64,000 bases of DNA from Urmitella timonensis (GCA_900120415.1 FQLW01000006.1:248001-312000); one strand, 5' to 3'. Counted from the first letter of the stretch, positions 34,774-45,385 are shown. The notes: a model not told the origin generated them from the letters alone. Numbers and translations are program-made.

Positions 34774-36226
34774 TACCATCTCCCAGGTCACGAGAGCTAG
34801 ATTCACTATTTCCGTAGGTATGAAGCACTGAAACGCTAGCTGACGCTAGTTTATTAGCCGAGGTAGTTAGGTTTTCCGATACTGATGCAATCGATTTTGA
34901 ATCGAAATTGTCCACTTCCGACTTGAGGGAGGAAACCTCCCCGTTATCGCTCGCGGAGCGCGCTGCCAAATCTTCACTACCCTTATCTGCCGATAGGTTC
35001 TTTGCAGAAGAATTAGAAACCAATTTGACCAGGAATGTCCCCACCAAAGTAGTGGCTGGAATTGCCAAAACCAGTCCGACAGAGGCAACCAGAGTTCTAA
35101 CTATTTCTTCGGAAATTTGGGACACCGTAAGCAGCTCCAAAAACGGACGCTGCGAGAGCATCGCTAAAATCAAGGTGGGAAGCGCTGTCCCCACGTAGGC
35201 GAAAGCCAAAGTATAAACCGTGGAAGCAATATGGTCGCGCCCTATCCGCATCGCCCGAGAAAACAGTTTCCGCCGGTTCATCAAGGGATCAGCTTCATCT
35301 AGCTCCCACACCGCCGAGGCCTGGGTAATAGTCACATCATTTAGAGCCCCAAGACCCGCGATTACAACTCCACACATAAACAGGGAGGGAAGCGACAATA
35401 CCGGCAGTTGCGTACCCAAAATCAAGGCGTCCTCGTCGCTTGCCCCGCTAATACCTACCGCCCGCGTACCGATATAGGCAAGCAGAACCGTTATTAACAG
35501 CCCCAAAAGGGTGCCTATTAGGGCAGTCGTGGTGCGAATAGTAACCCCGTGTGCCAGATACACCGAAAGAAACATTATTGCCCCCACACCTGCCAAAGTA
35601 ACTAGCATTGGGGGCTGACCTGCCATTAAAGCCGGCAGAATAAAGAACACAATCACCAAAGAGGACGCCAACAGCCCCAGGAGCGCCAAAAAACCGCGCC
35701 TACCTGCTACTGCCAGCACCACCACCACATAAAGCGCGGCCAATATCAATAGGGCGTTGCCTCGTTTAATATCGGTGAATAGGAACGGAGTACCCGTAGA
35801 AGCCGCATCGACATCGTAAAGCATCCAAACCGCAGTTCCTACCCGAATCGCAGATTTAGATTCTTCGGGAATCCTGACTGGAACTATTTTGTTTTTCCAC
35901 TGTCCTTCCAGGACTTTTACGCACACTAAAGGTTGAGTCTCCTGGATACCGCCGGTAGGGTCAGCAGAGCTCTGCGGGAACTTAAGTCCACTAATCAAAC
36001 ATTTGTTACCGTCTAGACCAGTCACCTCACCGCTTAAACGATTAGCCCCTTGCTGCGCCCACTGTTGCACAGAATCCCCTAAAGGATTAGGGGTATATAG
36101 AGCTACAATCCCGCCAATAATTGCCAGTAAAATCGGTACTATCAGCGCACCTAGCAGCAAGCGGGCACGTCGAAGTACCCTATCATCTCGCCTAAGGCGC
36201 TTTGAATGAGTGGAATGGAGATGCAA
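34763..36226 (-). CDS. YibE/F family membrane protein
   Basis: A 487-residue protein opening with TTG (there is no ATG before the first membrane segment). One helix near residue 30 is followed by an extracytoplasmic domain (about 55-150), then at least seven hydrophobic segments between about 155 and 395. A polar Ser-rich tail follows (about 400-487). GNALLILAALYVVVVLAVAG and DVTITQASAVWELDEADP are typical of YibE/F. Function is unknown, although homologues are suggested transporters. The gene starts 12 bases after glyS and overlaps dusB by 11 bases. Confidence 0.85.
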   Translation of the reverse strand: MHLHSTHSKRLRRDDRVLRRARLLLGALIVPILLAIIGGIVALYTPNPLGDSVQQWAQQGANRLSGEVTGLDGNKCLISGLKFPQSSADPTGGIQETQPLVCVKVLEGQWKNKIVPVRIPEESKSAIRVGTAVWMLYDVDAASTGTPFLFTDIKRGNALLILAALYVVVVLAVAGRRGFLALLGLLASSLVIVFFILPALMAGQPPMLVTLAGVGAIMFLSVYLAHGVTIRTTTALIGTLLGLLITVLLAYIGTRAVGISGASDEDALILGTQLPVLSLPSLFMCGVVIAGLGALNDVTITQASAVWELDEADPLMNRRKLFSRAMRIGRDHIASTVYTLAFAYVGTALPTLILAMLSQRPFLELLTVSQISEEIVRTLVASVGLVLAIPATTLVGTFLVKLVSNSSAKNLSADKGSEDLAARSASDNGEVSSLKSEVDNFDSKSIASVSENLTTSANKLASASVSVLHTYGNSESSSRDLGDGNVH

Positions 36227-36238
36227 AGGCGCCCTGCC

Positions 36239-37633
36239 TTAACAGCCGAGCAGACGGGAAGCTAGATAAGTAGTTAGCTCCTCAATTTTTACCCGTTCCT
36301 GTTCCATCGAGTCCCGATCGCGCACAGTAACACATTGATCATCTAGGGACTGGAAATCGTAAGTGACGCAGAAAGGCGTGCCAATTTCATCTTGACGGCG
36401 ATAGCGTCTACCAACCTGTCCTGCCTGGTCATAGTCGATATTCCAATTAGCGCGCAGTTCCTGTGCCAGCTCTTGAGCCGGACCGGTGAGTTCATCCTTA
36501 CGTGAAAGGGGCAAAACTGCCACTTTTACCGGGGCGAGGCGTCGATCCAGACGTAACACCGTGCGTTTGTCTACTCCCCCTTTAGCGTTGGGAGCCTCGT
36601 CCTCACAGTAGGCTTCCACCATAAACGCCATCAGAGAGCGGGTTAGACCGGCAGAGGGTTCAATCACATAGGGAGTCCAACGCTTACCTTTGTCTTGATC
36701 AAAATAATCTAGATTCTTCCCGGAAGCTTCTTGATGTACTCCCAGGTCATAGTCAGTACGGTTGGCAATTCCCTCTAGTTCACCCCATTTTGAGCCTTGG
36801 AAACCGAAAGCATATTCAATATCTACAGTCCGTTTAGAATAATGCGAGAGTTTTTCTTTCGGATGCTCATATAGACGCAGGTTATCATCACTGATTCCCA
36901 GGCTGCGATACCAATCTAGGCGCTCATCAATCCAGTATTGATGCCACTGTTCATCAGAACCAGCTTCACAGAAGAATTCTAATTCCATCTGTTCAAATTC
37001 GCGGGTGCGGAAAATAAAGTTACCGGGGGTGATTTCGTTGCGGAAAGATTTTCCAATCTGCCCGATTCCAAAAGGAGGTTTCATACGGGCAGATGACATC
37101 ACATTTGCGAAGTTGATAAAAATACCTTGCGCGGTTTCGGGGCGCAGGAAGTGTAGACCTTTTTCATCATCTACCGGCCCGAGGAAAGTCTTTAACAAAC
37201 CGGAGAAAGCTTTGGGCTGAGTCCACAGTCCTCGCTTTCCGCAGCCAGGGCAAGGCACGTCCTCCATAGATACTTCGTCTGCCGAAGCGAGCTGGTGTTT
37301 TTCCGCATAGGCTTCTTGCAGTTCGTCCTGGCGGTGACGGGTATGGCAGGAGGTGCATTCAATCAAAGGATCGGTGAAAGCCTTGAGGTGACCGGAGGCT
37401 TCCCAGACTTTGGGGGGTAAAATTACTGAAGAATCTAGCCCCACCACGTCGGAGCGCGAACGCACCACCCGGTTCCACCACTGCCGTTTAATGTTTTCTT
37501 TTAGCTCTACCCCTAATGGACCATAATCCCAGGCGGAACGGGTTCCACCATAAATTTCCCCACACGGGTAGACAAATCCACGCCGTTTTGCCAGATTGAT
37601 TACGCTATCTAACTTCGAGGGGGTTTCAGCCAC
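36239..37633 (-). CDS. glyS: Glycyl-tRNA synthetase (dimeric class II type)
   Basis: A 464-residue enzyme of the alpha2 type that charges tRNA-Gly. Class II motif 2 is visible around [20 protein letters not shown]. The zinc-finger cysteines typical of this type occur as CTSCHTR and CPGCGKRG near residues 93-135. [16 protein letters not shown] and the anticodon-binding domain ([20 protein letters not shown]) follow. It is the first gene of the leftward group with YibE/F, dusB and dgt. The zinc uptake operon is divergent from it across a 216-base gap. Confidence 0.96.
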   Translation of the reverse strand: MAETPSKLDSVINLAKRRGFVYPCGEIYGGTRSAWDYGPLGVELKENIKRQWWNRVVRSRSDVVGLDSSVILPPKVWEASGHLKAFTDPLIECTSCHTRHRQDELQEAYAEKHQLASADEVSMEDVPCPGCGKRGLWTQPKAFSGLLKTFLGPVDDEKGLHFLRPETAQGIFINFANVMSSARMKPPFGIGQIGKSFRNEITPGNFIFRTREFEQMELEFFCEAGSDEQWHQYWIDERLDWYRSLGISDDNLRLYEHPKEKLSHYSKRTVDIEYAFGFQGSKWGELEGIANRTDYDLGVHQEASGKNLDYFDQDKGKRWTPYVIEPSAGLTRSLMAFMVEAYCEDEAPNAKGGVDKRTVLRLDRRLAPVKVAVLPLSRKDELTGPAQELAQELRANWNIDYDQAGQVGRRYRRQDEIGTPFCVTYDFQSLDDQCVTVRDRDSMEQERVKIEELTTYLASRLLGC

Positions 37634-37812
37634 TTTTGTCTCCTTAACCTTGTTTCCGGCGCAAAAGCGCCACTTCCCAGATTCTACCGGCTTCGTTCCG
37701 CTTTACTAGCACTAGAACGCTTCAGCGTGATTTACACCTCTAAACCTGAGCATAACCGAGATTAAAGAGCCCCGTAATCTGGTCAGCAAAAAAACACGAC
37801 CTGCACTTCATT

Positions 37813-37842
37813 TTGCTTTTGAGAACGGTTATCGTTTATATT
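37813..37842 (+). promoter_or_regulatory. Zinc operon promoter with probable Zur box
   Basis: TTGCTT (37813-37818) and TATATT (37837-37842) are spaced by 18 bases. Between and over them lies GAGAACGGTTATCGTTTA, an imperfect inverted repeat like actinobacterial Zur boxes. The expected transcription start falls at or next to the ATG at 37850. No ribosome-binding site is visible, so the message may be leaderless. Confidence 0.6.
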
Positions 37843-37849
37843 TTTGCTC

Positions 37850-38860
37850 ATGCGTAAAGGAATGACCACAATAATCTGCGCTGCCGCGATAGGCGCCCTA
37901 GCTCTCAGCGGATGCTCTAACACCGCACAAACCTCAGAAAAAGGCAAAGTAAACGCCGTTGCCTCCTTTTACCCCCTCGCCTATGTAACTAGCCAGGTAG
38001 GCGGAGAAATGGTAAACGTAACCAACCTAACCCCCGCAGGCGAAGCCCACGAGGTAGAACTATCAGCAAAAGACCTCACCACCATGTCGCAGGCAGATGC
38101 CCTAATCTACCTGTCAGGTTTCCAATCCGCGGTAGACGATGCGGTAAAAGAAGCAGCCCCCAAGAACGCATTAGACGTAGCTAAAGCAGCCAAACTAGAT
38201 AAGCTCTCCTCTACAGAAAACGAAGACCACGAGGAAGAGCACGAGCATCACGAAGAACACGAAAAAGAACATCAGCACGAAGAAGCAGGACAGGCTAAGG
38301 AATCAAAAGAACACAACCATGAATCCGGTCATCATCATCACGGAGGCTTCGATCCCCACTTTTGGCTAGACCCAGAACGCCTATCGGCAATCGTACCCCA
38401 GGTAGTGCAAACCCTGTCTAAAGCCGATAGTGCCCACGCCTCCACCTATGAAAAAAATGGCAAGGCTTTACAAGAAAAGCTCAGCTCGCTGGACAAAAAA
38501 TACCAAACCGGTCTAAAAAAATGCGCTACTCCCACCGTAATCACTGCTCACGAAGCCTACGGATATCTAGCGAAACGGTACGGATTTGAACAGATAGGGG
38601 TAAAAGGAGTCGATCCGGAAGCTGAAACCTCTATCGGACGGCTCCAGGAAGTCGCAAACATTGCCAAGCAAAAGAAAGTTAACGTACTATTTTCGGAAAG
38701 CGCCCTAGGAGATAAAGACACCAAAACTCTCGCCGAGCAGCTGGGAATCAAATCCGAAGTGCTTGACCCCCTAGAAATCCAAGTAGATAAAAGCCGGGAT
38801 TACCTGCAAGTAATGGAAGATAACCTCACAAAACTAAGCAAAGCCATGAAATGCGTATAG
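37850..38860 (+). CDS. znuA: Zinc ABC transporter substrate-binding lipoprotein
   Basis: A 336-residue cluster A-1 solute-binding protein. The signal peptide ends in a lipobox (ALALSGC, cysteine near residue 22). Metal-binding histidines of the family are seen in PAGEAHEVELS, in HHGGFDPHFWLDP and in VITAHEAYGYLAKRYG. Between lies a long His/Glu-rich loop (about residues 125-165) typical of zinc-specific members. ATG 37850 is preferred to the TTG 6 bases upstream. It overlaps znuC by 10 bases. A Zur-like box sits in the promoter, so it should be induced under zinc shortage. Confidence 0.94.
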   Translation: MRKGMTTIICAAAIGALALSGCSNTAQTSEKGKVNAVASFYPLAYVTSQVGGEMVNVTNLTPAGEAHEVELSAKDLTTMSQADALIYLSGFQSAVDDAVKEAAPKNALDVAKAAKLDKLSSTENEDHEEEHEHHEEHEKEHQHEEAGQAKESKEHNHESGHHHHGGFDPHFWLDPERLSAIVPQVVQTLSKADSAHASTYEKNGKALQEKLSSLDKKYQTGLKKCATPTVITAHEAYGYLAKRYGFEQIGVKGVDPEAETSIGRLQEVANIAKQKKVNVLFSESALGDKDTKTLAEQLGIKSEVLDPLEIQVDKSRDYLQVMEDNLTKLSKAMKCV

Positions 38861-39582
38861 AAGCTGAAACCACATCCATTCCTCTTAGGGCGACAGATTT
38901 ATCTGTCGCCCTAACGGGCAATTTGATTCTCAAAAATATAAACCTAGCAATCGAAGCGGGAAGCACAGTGGCACTGTGCGGAGAAAACGGCTCCGGAAAA
39001 TCTACTTTGGTACGCACCGCAATCGGACTAAACCCGGTCAGTGCAGGTAAAATTGAGATTTTTGGAGCGAAAACCAGCGATAAAACCCACGCTAAAGCCC
39101 TAGCTAGAGTCGGCTATGTCCCCCAACGAAAAACCATGTCCGGCACAATACCAGCAACCGCCCTGGAAGTGGTGCGTTCTGGGCTGCTCCCCGCCGGTCG
39201 GCTAAGAAAAAAACACTCCGATAAAGAACGCTCGCTGAACGCGCTCCAAGAAGTCGGACTGGGCGAGACAGCAAACAAAAAATTCCAGTTCCTTTCAGGC
39301 GGGCAGCAACAGCGGGTATTGATTGCCCGTGCCCTAGTACGTCAGCCAGAATTCTTGATTATGGACGAACCCCTGGCAGGTATTGACCGTCAAAGTGCCA
39401 AGAGCCTAGCCGACATAATTAACCGAGCAAAACAATCCGGTAAAACCATGCTGATTGTGCTACACGAACACGGCTATTTAGCCCCCCTAATCGATCGCAC
39501 CATCACCCTGGTATCCGGGCAAATTGCCAGCGACACTCCCACTAACCAGCCCCAATCCTCCCTGATGGTAGAAGAAAAATGA
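38851..39582 (+). CDS. znuC: Zinc ABC transporter ATP-binding protein
   Basis: A 243-residue ABC ATPase. Walker A is CGENGSGKSTLV near residue 48, the Q loop is VGYVPQRKT, the signature is FLSGGQQQRVLIARAL, Walker B is FLIMDEPLAGID and the switch histidine is VLHEHG. It energises import through the permease encoded next. Its start lies inside the end of znuA, and its stop overlaps the znuB start (ATGA). A perfect 30-bp inverted repeat is embedded in codons 12 to 22. Confidence 0.95.
   Translation: MRIEAETTSIPLRATDLSVALTGNLILKNINLAIEAGSTVALCGENGSGKSTLVRTAIGLNPVSAGKIEIFGAKTSDKTHAKALARVGYVPQRKTMSGTIPATALEVVRSGLLPAGRLRKKHSDKERSLNALQEVGLGETANKKFQFLSGGQQQRVLIARALVRQPEFLIMDEPLAGIDRQSAKSLADIINRAKQSGKTMLIVLHEHGYLAPLIDRTITLVSGQIASDTPTNQPQSSLMVEEK
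38885..38914. repeat. Perfect inverted repeat inside the 5' end of znuC
   Basis: TTAGGGCGACAGAT is followed by TT and then ATCTGTCGCCCTAA, giving a 14-bp perfect stem in the mRNA 24 bases past the end of znuA. It could slow mRNA decay from the 3' side or lower expression of znuC/znuB relative to znuA. Confidence 0.8.
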
Positions 39583-40577
39583 TTAATTACCCCAGCTACC
39601 TCCCTAGCTCGTTATCTTCAACTTCCGCCCCCGGACAGGCTTACGTTTTACCTTTAAGCCCGAGGACACAGTCCCTCACTTCCAGCTTTACCGCCGATTG
39701 GCAATCTCTCCTATCCTCCCCTTTCTTCTTGCGCTCACTAATAGTGGCAGTGCTCGTCGGGTTAAGCGCACCGGTGATTGGCACTTACCTAGTGCAGCGC
39801 CGCCTATCTTTACTTGGAGACGGAATCGGGCACGTCGCCCTCACCGGGGTGGCTCTAGGCTGGGTAGTCGGTAACCTAACCGAAATAACCGGAGGGGACG
39901 CCCTAGCCATTCCCGGAGCCGTAATCGCCTCAATAATCGGAGCCGTAATTATTGAACTGGTAAGAGCCAAAGGCGCAGCCAGCGCAGACGTGGCTATGGC
40001 ACTCCTATTTTACGGCGGTATTGCCTCCGGAGTGCTGGTAATCTCCCTAGCCGGAGGCACTACCAACCAGTTAAACTCTTACCTCTTTGGATCAATCGCT
40101 GCGGTGTCCTGGTCGGATGTTTATTTAACTATTGCGCTTTCAGTGTTAATTCTAGTTTTCGGGCTGGGAATGCGCCGCGAGCTTTTCTCCATCTGCAATG
40201 ATGAAGAGTTTGCGCTCGCCTGCGGAATCCCGGTACGCCTACTTACAATCTGTTTAGCGCTGGTCAGCGCCCTAACAGTATCTACAGCTATGCGAGTAGT
40301 GGGAGTACTGTTAGTGTCAGCCCTAATGATTGTGCCGGTAGCTATTGCCCAAATCTATGCGCGCTCCTTTAACGCCACCATGGGCTGGGCAATGTTACTG
40401 GGAATGCTCACCTGTATAGCGGGACTAGTATTTTCCTATTTCACCGCCGCCGCCTCCGGCTCTGCAATCGTAATGGGGTTGATAACCCTATATGGGCTGG
40501 CAGCCGCGCTTCGTCCTCTGGTGTACCGGAAACATTTGCGAACCCCATCCGAAATCAGCAGTTGCGAACATCGCTAA
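39579..40577 (+). CDS. znuB: Zinc ABC transporter permease
   Basis: A 332-residue ABC-3 family permease. About 45 polar residues precede the first membrane segment (FLRSLIVAVLVGLSAPVIGT), after which eight or nine helices are seen. QRRLSLLGDGIGHVALTGVA right after the first helix is the family hallmark. The polar N-terminus is longer than usual. A start further in is conceivable, but the ATGA overlap with znuC supports the one given. It ends the znuACB operon, convergent to sseB. Confidence 0.93.
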   Translation: MINYPSYLPSSLSSTSAPGQAYVLPLSPRTQSLTSSFTADWQSLLSSPFFLRSLIVAVLVGLSAPVIGTYLVQRRLSLLGDGIGHVALTGVALGWVVGNLTEITGGDALAIPGAVIASIIGAVIIELVRAKGAASADVAMALLFYGGIASGVLVISLAGGTTNQLNSYLFGSIAAVSWSDVYLTIALSVLILVFGLGMRRELFSICNDEEFALACGIPVRLLTICLALVSALTVSTAMRVVGVLLVSALMIVPVAIAQIYARSFNATMGWAMLLGMLTCIAGLVFSYFTAAASGSAIVMGLITLYGLAAALRPLVYRKHLRTPSEISSCEHR

Positions 40578-40601
40578 GAGCGCACTTAAAGACCGATACT
40601 G

Positions 40602-41405
40602 TTAAGAGGCAGGAATCGGGGTAACCGCCAGTAAATCAACCGACTCTCTTAAGTTTTCCAGACAGTTAATCCGGTTTTGCAAGCTATTTAAAGAGTTAGC
40701 GAGGTCAGGAATAGTGGGGTCAAGCGCGATTAGCAGCTGATCAATCCCAGCTGGGCGAGGAACAACCGACCAAGAAGCACCCGGAAATACCTGCTCAACC
40801 AGGAGGGAAATCTGAGTTAAAAAACTAGGATTCTCCCAGGCGGGAAGCCACTCATCTCCACTGGCAAGCGCATTAAGTAGGGGACGAGGTAACAGGTAAG
40901 AACCATCGAGTAAAATCCTACCCGGATTATTTAAAGCCGTAAGGGCGAGGGCGCGGGCATTAACCGGCAAAGGGCGCACACTATCCGGGCTAGTAGAATC
41001 CCTCAGTGCGTCCTCATTCAGCAAAGAAGCAGCCAAGCCGGTCTCGATAGCCGACTCAAAAGTCGAAAGACAAGAAAAAACCGGAACCGTCCTCACCCCA
41101 GCAGTTTTTTCTAACTGAAGCTGGGACAAACTTCCACTAGAGCAAGGACTCCCAGCCACAACCGGGTGCGGAACAACCGGCAAAATAACTCGCCCTAACC
41201 TTAGAGCAGCAGCAATAGCTTTAAGGCGTTCAGGAAGACCCGGTTGTTCAAATGCCGCCGCCATATTCGGCTCAATATCGCCGCGGTCAGCGGGATTAAT
41301 TTTGCGTGTCAAAGCACGCAAAATCGCGTCCTCTTGAGAGGGAGACAAAGACTTATCGACTCTTAATGCCGGCTTTCCCGGGCGGATAGCAGACAAACTA
41401 TTCAC
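40602..41405 (-). CDS. SseB-domain protein
   Basis: A 267-residue protein. The N-terminal half ([44 protein letters not shown]) follows the SseB N-terminal domain pattern. In Escherichia coli SseB relates to serine sensitivity, but the biochemical role is unknown. It starts with GTG and overlaps hisA by 8 bases. SseB-type genes directly after hisA are frequent in actinobacteria. No catalytic residues can be named. Confidence 0.75.
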   Translation of the reverse strand: MNSLSAIRPGKPALRVDKSLSPSQEDAILRALTRKINPADRGDIEPNMAAAFEQPGLPERLKAIAAALRLGRVILPVVPHPVVAGSPCSSGSLSQLQLEKTAGVRTVPVFSCLSTFESAIETGLAASLLNEDALRDSTSPDSVRPLPVNARALALTALNNPGRILLDGSYLLPRPLLNALASGDEWLPAWENPSFLTQISLLVEQVFPGASWSVVPRPAGIDQLLIALDPTIPDLANSLNSLQNRINCLENLRESVDLLAVTPIPAS

Positions 41406-42123
41406 TCCCGGCAGCTACCATCAGAGCTTGCTCAATCGTGAAAGCCTGCGAATAAAGCGCTTTCCCGACGATAACTCCCTCCAGACCCAAGTCGGTCAAT
41501 GCTCGCAAGGCACGCAAATCCTCAAGAGAACTAACCCCGCCGCTAGCGACCACTTTCGCGTTGGTTGCCTGACAACCCCGTGCAAGTAGGTGAGTATTTG
41601 GACCGTTCATAGTCCCGTCCCGCATCACATCGGTAACCACATAGCGAGCGCACCCCGCCCTATCCAAACGAGAAATCAAATCAAAAAGATCCCCCGCATC
41701 CTTAGTCCAACCATGAGTTGCCACCGTAGTGCCACGAACATCTAAACCGACCGCAATCGCAGCGCCATATTTACCAATAACTTTGGCAGTCCACTCCGGT
41801 TTCTCGATAGCGGCAGTACCCAGATTTACCCGCCTCGCCCCCGCGGCAAGCACCCTTTCTAGCGAGTCATCATCACGAATCCCCCCAGAGACCTCAACTT
41901 TTAAGGACACAGTTTTCACAATTTCTTGCACCACTGAGGCGTTATTTCCCCGCCCAAAAGCCGCATCTAAATCAACAAGATGCAGCCAGGAAGCACCGGC
42001 ATCCGCAAAAGAGAGTGCCATCTCTAAAGGATTGCCGTAAACCTTCTCAGTGCCAGCCTCGCCTTGATGCAAACGTACAGCTTGACCGTCCACAATATCT
42101 ACGGCAGGTAACAGCTCTAACAT
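41398..42123 (-). CDS. hisA: Phosphoribosyl isomerase (HisA/PriA)
   Basis: A 241-residue (beta/alpha)8 protein that isomerises ProFAR to PRFAR in histidine synthesis. [20 protein letters not shown] contains the first catalytic aspartate, and [14 protein letters not shown] near residue 170 the second. Phosphate-binding [11 protein letters not shown] and [13 protein letters not shown] are present. In actinobacteria this protein is often the bifunctional PriA that also serves tryptophan synthesis. No trpF is visible here, so that dual role is possible. GGGGGGAAATAG precedes the ATG. Confidence 0.95.
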   Translation of the reverse strand: MLELLPAVDIVDGQAVRLHQGEAGTEKVYGNPLEMALSFADAGASWLHLVDLDAAFGRGNNASVVQEIVKTVSLKVEVSGGIRDDDSLERVLAAGARRVNLGTAAIEKPEWTAKVIGKYGAAIAVGLDVRGTTVATHGWTKDAGDLFDLISRLDRAGCARYVVTDVMRDGTMNGPNTHLLARGCQATNAKVVASGGVSSLEDLRALRALTDLGLEGVIVGKALYSQAFTIEQALMVAAGSE

Positions 42124-42134
42124 CTATTTCCCCC

Positions 42135-42776
42135 CTATAATGCCCGCGTCCAGTTACGAAGAAGCTCCATCCCTGCTTCCCCTGATTTTTCGGGATGGAA
42201 CTGGGTAGCCGATAAAGGCCCATTTTCAACGGCGGCAATAAAACGCTGCCCATGAGTTGCCCACGAAAAGACTGGGGGTCTCATTCGCGCAGACTGCCGG
42301 TAATGTCCAGCCGGGTCAGCTAACACCCCGTAAGAGTGTACAAAATAAAAACGTTCGTCCTCTATTCCTGAAAATAGGCAAGAACCCTCCCCTACTTTCA
42401 GCTTTGACCAGCCCATATGGGGGACAATCGGAGCGTTCAGTTTCTCTACTGTTCCCGGCCATTCCCCCAGACCTAAGGTATCTTCACCGTGTTCGATTCC
42501 CCGTTCAAACATGATTTGCATACCTACACAAATCCCCAGTACCGCGCACCCTCCTGCCAGACGGCGGTCAATAAGGATATCCCCGCGTCGAGAACGTAAA
42601 TCTGCCATTACCGAGGCAAAAGCCCCCACCCCCGGTACTACTAAACCATCTACCTGCATACAGGTGGAAAAATCATTGGTAAGCTGCGCATCTACCCCGA
42701 TATGACGCAGGGCATTAACCACCGAGCGCACATTGCCAGAACCATAATCGAAAACCGCAACCTGTTTAGTCACCAT
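42135..42776 (-). CDS. hisH: Imidazole glycerol phosphate synthase, glutaminase subunit
   Basis: A 213-residue class I glutamine amidotransferase. The nucleophile cysteine is in [16 protein letters not shown], and the His-Glu pair is in [14 protein letters not shown] near the end. It supplies ammonia to HisF, which is not encoded in this window. I chose ATG 42776 ([15 protein letters not shown]) after AGAAGGGCGATA. The frame is open 90 bases further upstream but that part lies inside the previous gene. Confidence 0.95.
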   Translation of the reverse strand: MVTKQVAVFDYGSGNVRSVVNALRHIGVDAQLTNDFSTCMQVDGLVVPGVGAFASVMADLRSRRGDILIDRRLAGGCAVLGICVGMQIMFERGIEHGEDTLGLGEWPGTVEKLNAPIVPHMGWSKLKVGEGSCLFSGIEDERFYFVHSYGVLADPAGHYRQSARMRPPVFSWATHGQRFIAAVENGPLSATQFHPEKSGEAGMELLRNWTRAL

Positions 42777-43572
42777 TATCGCCCTTCTGGTCATCTTTGC
42801 CTTTTTGACGCCGGACATCTTGCTGGAGACCACGAAGCTGCCGCAATAAAATACCTGGTAAATCACGCAGACGCGGCGGTTCTACCTGGGGATAATCCTC
42901 GGGGGAAGTGCGACCAAGTAATAAATCCTCGATACGTTCATCAGCACAAGAAACTAAAGGTCCCGCCGGAATTGTGCGGTCAAACCGACCATCATAATAG
43001 ACACGGGCACTAATCTGCCCTTGCACACCAGGGTCAGCATCAGAATCAGAACGCAAGGTAGAGACAAACAATACCGCCCCGTAGGGAGTAATTTTAGATA
43101 CTGCCAAGGCAAGAGCCTCCGCCTCTTTAGAAACTGGACGCGCCTCACCTAGCAGAGCTTCAAGCTCATCATCAGGGGTGGTAGTCAGCCTTTTCCAAAC
43201 TACACAGCCCGACTCGGTTTCCACGATTCGCCCATCTATTTCATGAGCCGCCATCATAGTGGCAAGGGGAAGCGGCTCTAACAGGTTAGTGAGCACCAAG
43301 GCGACATCTCCCGGCTCCGGAGGCAGGTCTTCAAGGTGTTTCCAGGCCTGTAAATCCTGATCTACTTCTTCCTGGAATCCGTCTAGCTCCTCACCATCCA
43401 GCCCCGACTGGGCAATGACTTCATCGAAGAAATCTTCCGGTTTCATCTGAGAATCCAAGTCGCCGAAATCATCATTATTACGCGACCAGCCCTCACTGGA
43501 AGAATCGCCCCTACCAGAGCGATTATTTTCACTACGTCCCTGATCGTCCTCTGGAATTCCTGAAACCGTCAC
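42766..43572 (-). CDS. Conserved hypothetical protein in the his operon
   Basis: A 268-residue protein without recognisable enzyme motifs. Residues 1-60 are polar and acidic, probably disordered. About 85-235 look like a folded domain ([58 protein letters not shown]). The C-terminal 40 residues are Arg/Lys-rich. It starts with GTG overlapping hisB (GTGA) and overlaps hisH by 11 bases, so it is translated with the his genes. I cannot assign a function. Confidence 0.75.
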   Translation of the reverse strand: MTVSGIPEDDQGRSENNRSGRGDSSSEGWSRNNDDFGDLDSQMKPEDFFDEVIAQSGLDGEELDGFQEEVDQDLQAWKHLEDLPPEPGDVALVLTNLLEPLPLATMMAAHEIDGRIVETESGCVVWKRLTTTPDDELEALLGEARPVSKEAEALALAVSKITPYGAVLFVSTLRSDSDADPGVQGQISARVYYDGRFDRTIPAGPLVSCADERIEDLLLGRTSPEDYPQVEPPRLRDLPGILLRQLRGLQQDVRRQKGKDDQKGDNGD

Positions 43573-44168
43573 AGAGCACCTTTCGTCGAGGGGATACCTT
43601 CTACCCGTGAATCTAGCTCTACCGCGCCCCGCAAAGCCCGCGCAACCGCCTTAAACTGTGCCTCTACAATATGGTGCGGATCGCGTCCAGAAAGCAGTTG
43701 CACATGCAAACAAATCTCGGCATTGTAAGCAAACGACTCCCACACGTGCCGGGTTAAAGCCCCAGTAAAATGCCCACCTATCAGGTGATATTGTTGTCCT
43801 TCCGGTTCTGCGCCATGCACGCAATAAGGACGACCTGCCACATCTACCACCGCCCTGGCGAGAGCCTCATCTAAAGGAATAGTCGCATCAGCGAAGCGGC
43901 GAATCCCCCGTTTGTCCCCCAAGGCTTGCTTCAAGGCTTTACCTAAACAAATCGCAGTGTCCTCTACCGTGTGGTGGACATCAACCTCAAGGTCACCACT
44001 AGCCTGAATCTGCATATCAATCAGGGAATGTTTAGACAATGCAGTCAGCATATGGTCATAGAAAGGAACTCCGGTAGAAATCTGGCTCTGCCCGGAACCG
44101 TCGAGATCAATCGCTACCGTAATCTCTGATTCTTGGGTTTTTCGCGTTACCTTGCCGACACGGCTCAT
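43569..44168 (-). CDS. hisB: Imidazoleglycerol-phosphate dehydratase
   Basis: A 199-residue single-domain HisB, without the phosphatase domain seen in enterobacteria. The manganese-binding motif [14 protein letters not shown] lies near residue 66 and its partner [17 protein letters not shown] near residue 170. [19 protein letters not shown] is also typical. It converts imidazole glycerol phosphate to imidazole acetol phosphate. The ATG overlaps the hisC stop (ATGA). Confidence 0.96.
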   Translation of the reverse strand: MSRVGKVTRKTQESEITVAIDLDGSGQSQISTGVPFYDHMLTALSKHSLIDMQIQASGDLEVDVHHTVEDTAICLGKALKQALGDKRGIRRFADATIPLDEALARAVVDVAGRPYCVHGAEPEGQQYHLIGGHFTGALTRHVWESFAYNAEICLHVQLLSGRDPHHIVEAQFKAVARALRGAVELDSRVEGIPSTKGAL

Positions 44169-45289
44169 TTGGTTACCTCCTCCAATGCGGCGCGAAACGC
44201 CTGATCTTCCCGTTCGCTACCGATACTAACCCTTAAAAACCCGGTCGGTCCGACCTCTCGAATCAGCACTCCGCGTTCTAATAAGTCATTAAACACTTTA
44301 TGTCGATTTTCAAATGGACCAAAGAGCACAAAATTGGCTTGAGTTTTCGGCACAACATACCCCTGAGCTGCAAGCCAGCTAGCCAGTTTATCTCGGCGCT
44401 TACGCAACTGGGCAAGCTGGTCAAGTTGTTCGCTCGCGTGAGACAAAGCCGCGATAGCCGCCGCCTGGGTAAGTGCAGACAGGTGATAGGGCAAACGCAC
44501 TCGCATAATATCGTAGATTATGGTCTTTGCTGCCACCAGGTAGCCCAGCCGCAAACCGGCCATACCGAACGACTTGGACATGGTACGCGAAACTGCCAGG
44601 TGCGGGAATTTTTCTAAGAGGACGAGGGCGCTGGGCTGACCCGAATCTCGGAACTCCCCGTACGCCTCGTCAATTACCACTACTGTTGCGGTAGATTCAC
44701 CGTCAATAATGGGACCGGTCTGCTGTGCTACCTGCAAAATCTGTTTCAGGTCAGCTTCAGTAATAACCGTACCCGTAGGGTTATTCGGGTTAGCCAGTAG
44801 CAAAACGCTAGGCCGCAAATCTTGTAAAGCCCCAGTTAAAACCGTTAAATCAACATTAAAGTCACTTTGCCGAGGAACCGTAACATAGCGCGAGTGCGCG
44901 CCCCGCACATACTCGGGATACATAGAGTAAGAATGCTCGGTTCCTAAAACAATCCGTCCCGGCCCCGCATAAGCACCCAGCAGCTGTGCCATCACCTCAT
45001 TCGAGCCGTTAGCGGCCCAAATCTGTTGAACCGGGAAACTATGACCGCATTCTAGGAGCAAATAGTTCGCTAAGGCTTGGCGAAGTTCCACAAAGTCCCG
45101 ATCTGGATAACGGTTCAACCCTGCCCCTACCCTAGCCACCGCTTTAGCAATATCAGCTACCATTTCCGGGCTGGGAGAATAGGGATTCTCGTTTACATTC
45201 AAGCGCGCTTCAACCTCCAACTGAGGCGCTCCATAGGGGGTGACAGCGACCAGTTCTTCACGCAACGGCAGCAAGGGGGACTGATTCAT
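44165..45289 (-). CDS. hisC: Histidinol-phosphate aminotransferase
   Basis: A 374-residue pyridoxal-phosphate enzyme of fold type I. The Schiff-base lysine is in [34 protein letters not shown] near the N-terminus and [13 protein letters not shown] are conserved cofactor or substrate stretches. It transfers the amino group from glutamate to imidazole acetol phosphate. GAAAGGAAC precedes the ATG. It is separated from the upstream symporter gene by 141 bases containing a hairpin, so it may also have its own promoter. Confidence 0.95.
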   Translation of the reverse strand: MNQSPLLPLREELVAVTPYGAPQLEVEARLNVNENPYSPSPEMVADIAKAVARVGAGLNRYPDRDFVELRQALANYLLLECGHSFPVQQIWAANGSNEVMAQLLGAYAGPGRIVLGTEHSYSMYPEYVRGAHSRYVTVPRQSDFNVDLTVLTGALQDLRPSVLLLANPNNPTGTVITEADLKQILQVAQQTGPIIDGESTATVVVIDEAYGEFRDSGQPSALVLLEKFPHLAVSRTMSKSFGMAGLRLGYLVAAKTIIYDIMRVRLPYHLSALTQAAAIAALSHASEQLDQLAQLRKRRDKLASWLAAQGYVVPKTQANFVLFGPFENRHKVFNDLLERGVLIREVGPTGFLRVSIGSEREDQAFRAALEEVTK

Positions 45290-45342
45290 GAAAAATATGT
45301 TCCTTTCTTGCTCCCATTCTAAAGGCTTTACCCGGGGATTTA

Positions 45343-45385
45343 GTGCGCGTCCTCTGCCAGCTAATTTCTATTGACGAGGACGCAC
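45343..45385 (-). terminator. Hairpin between symporter gene and hisC
   Basis: GCGTCCTC (45347-45354) pairs with GAGGACGC (45376-45383). There is no clear T run, so it may be a weak terminator, an attenuating structure or simply two copies of the common GAGGACG heptamer in opposite orientation. Confidence 0.35.
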
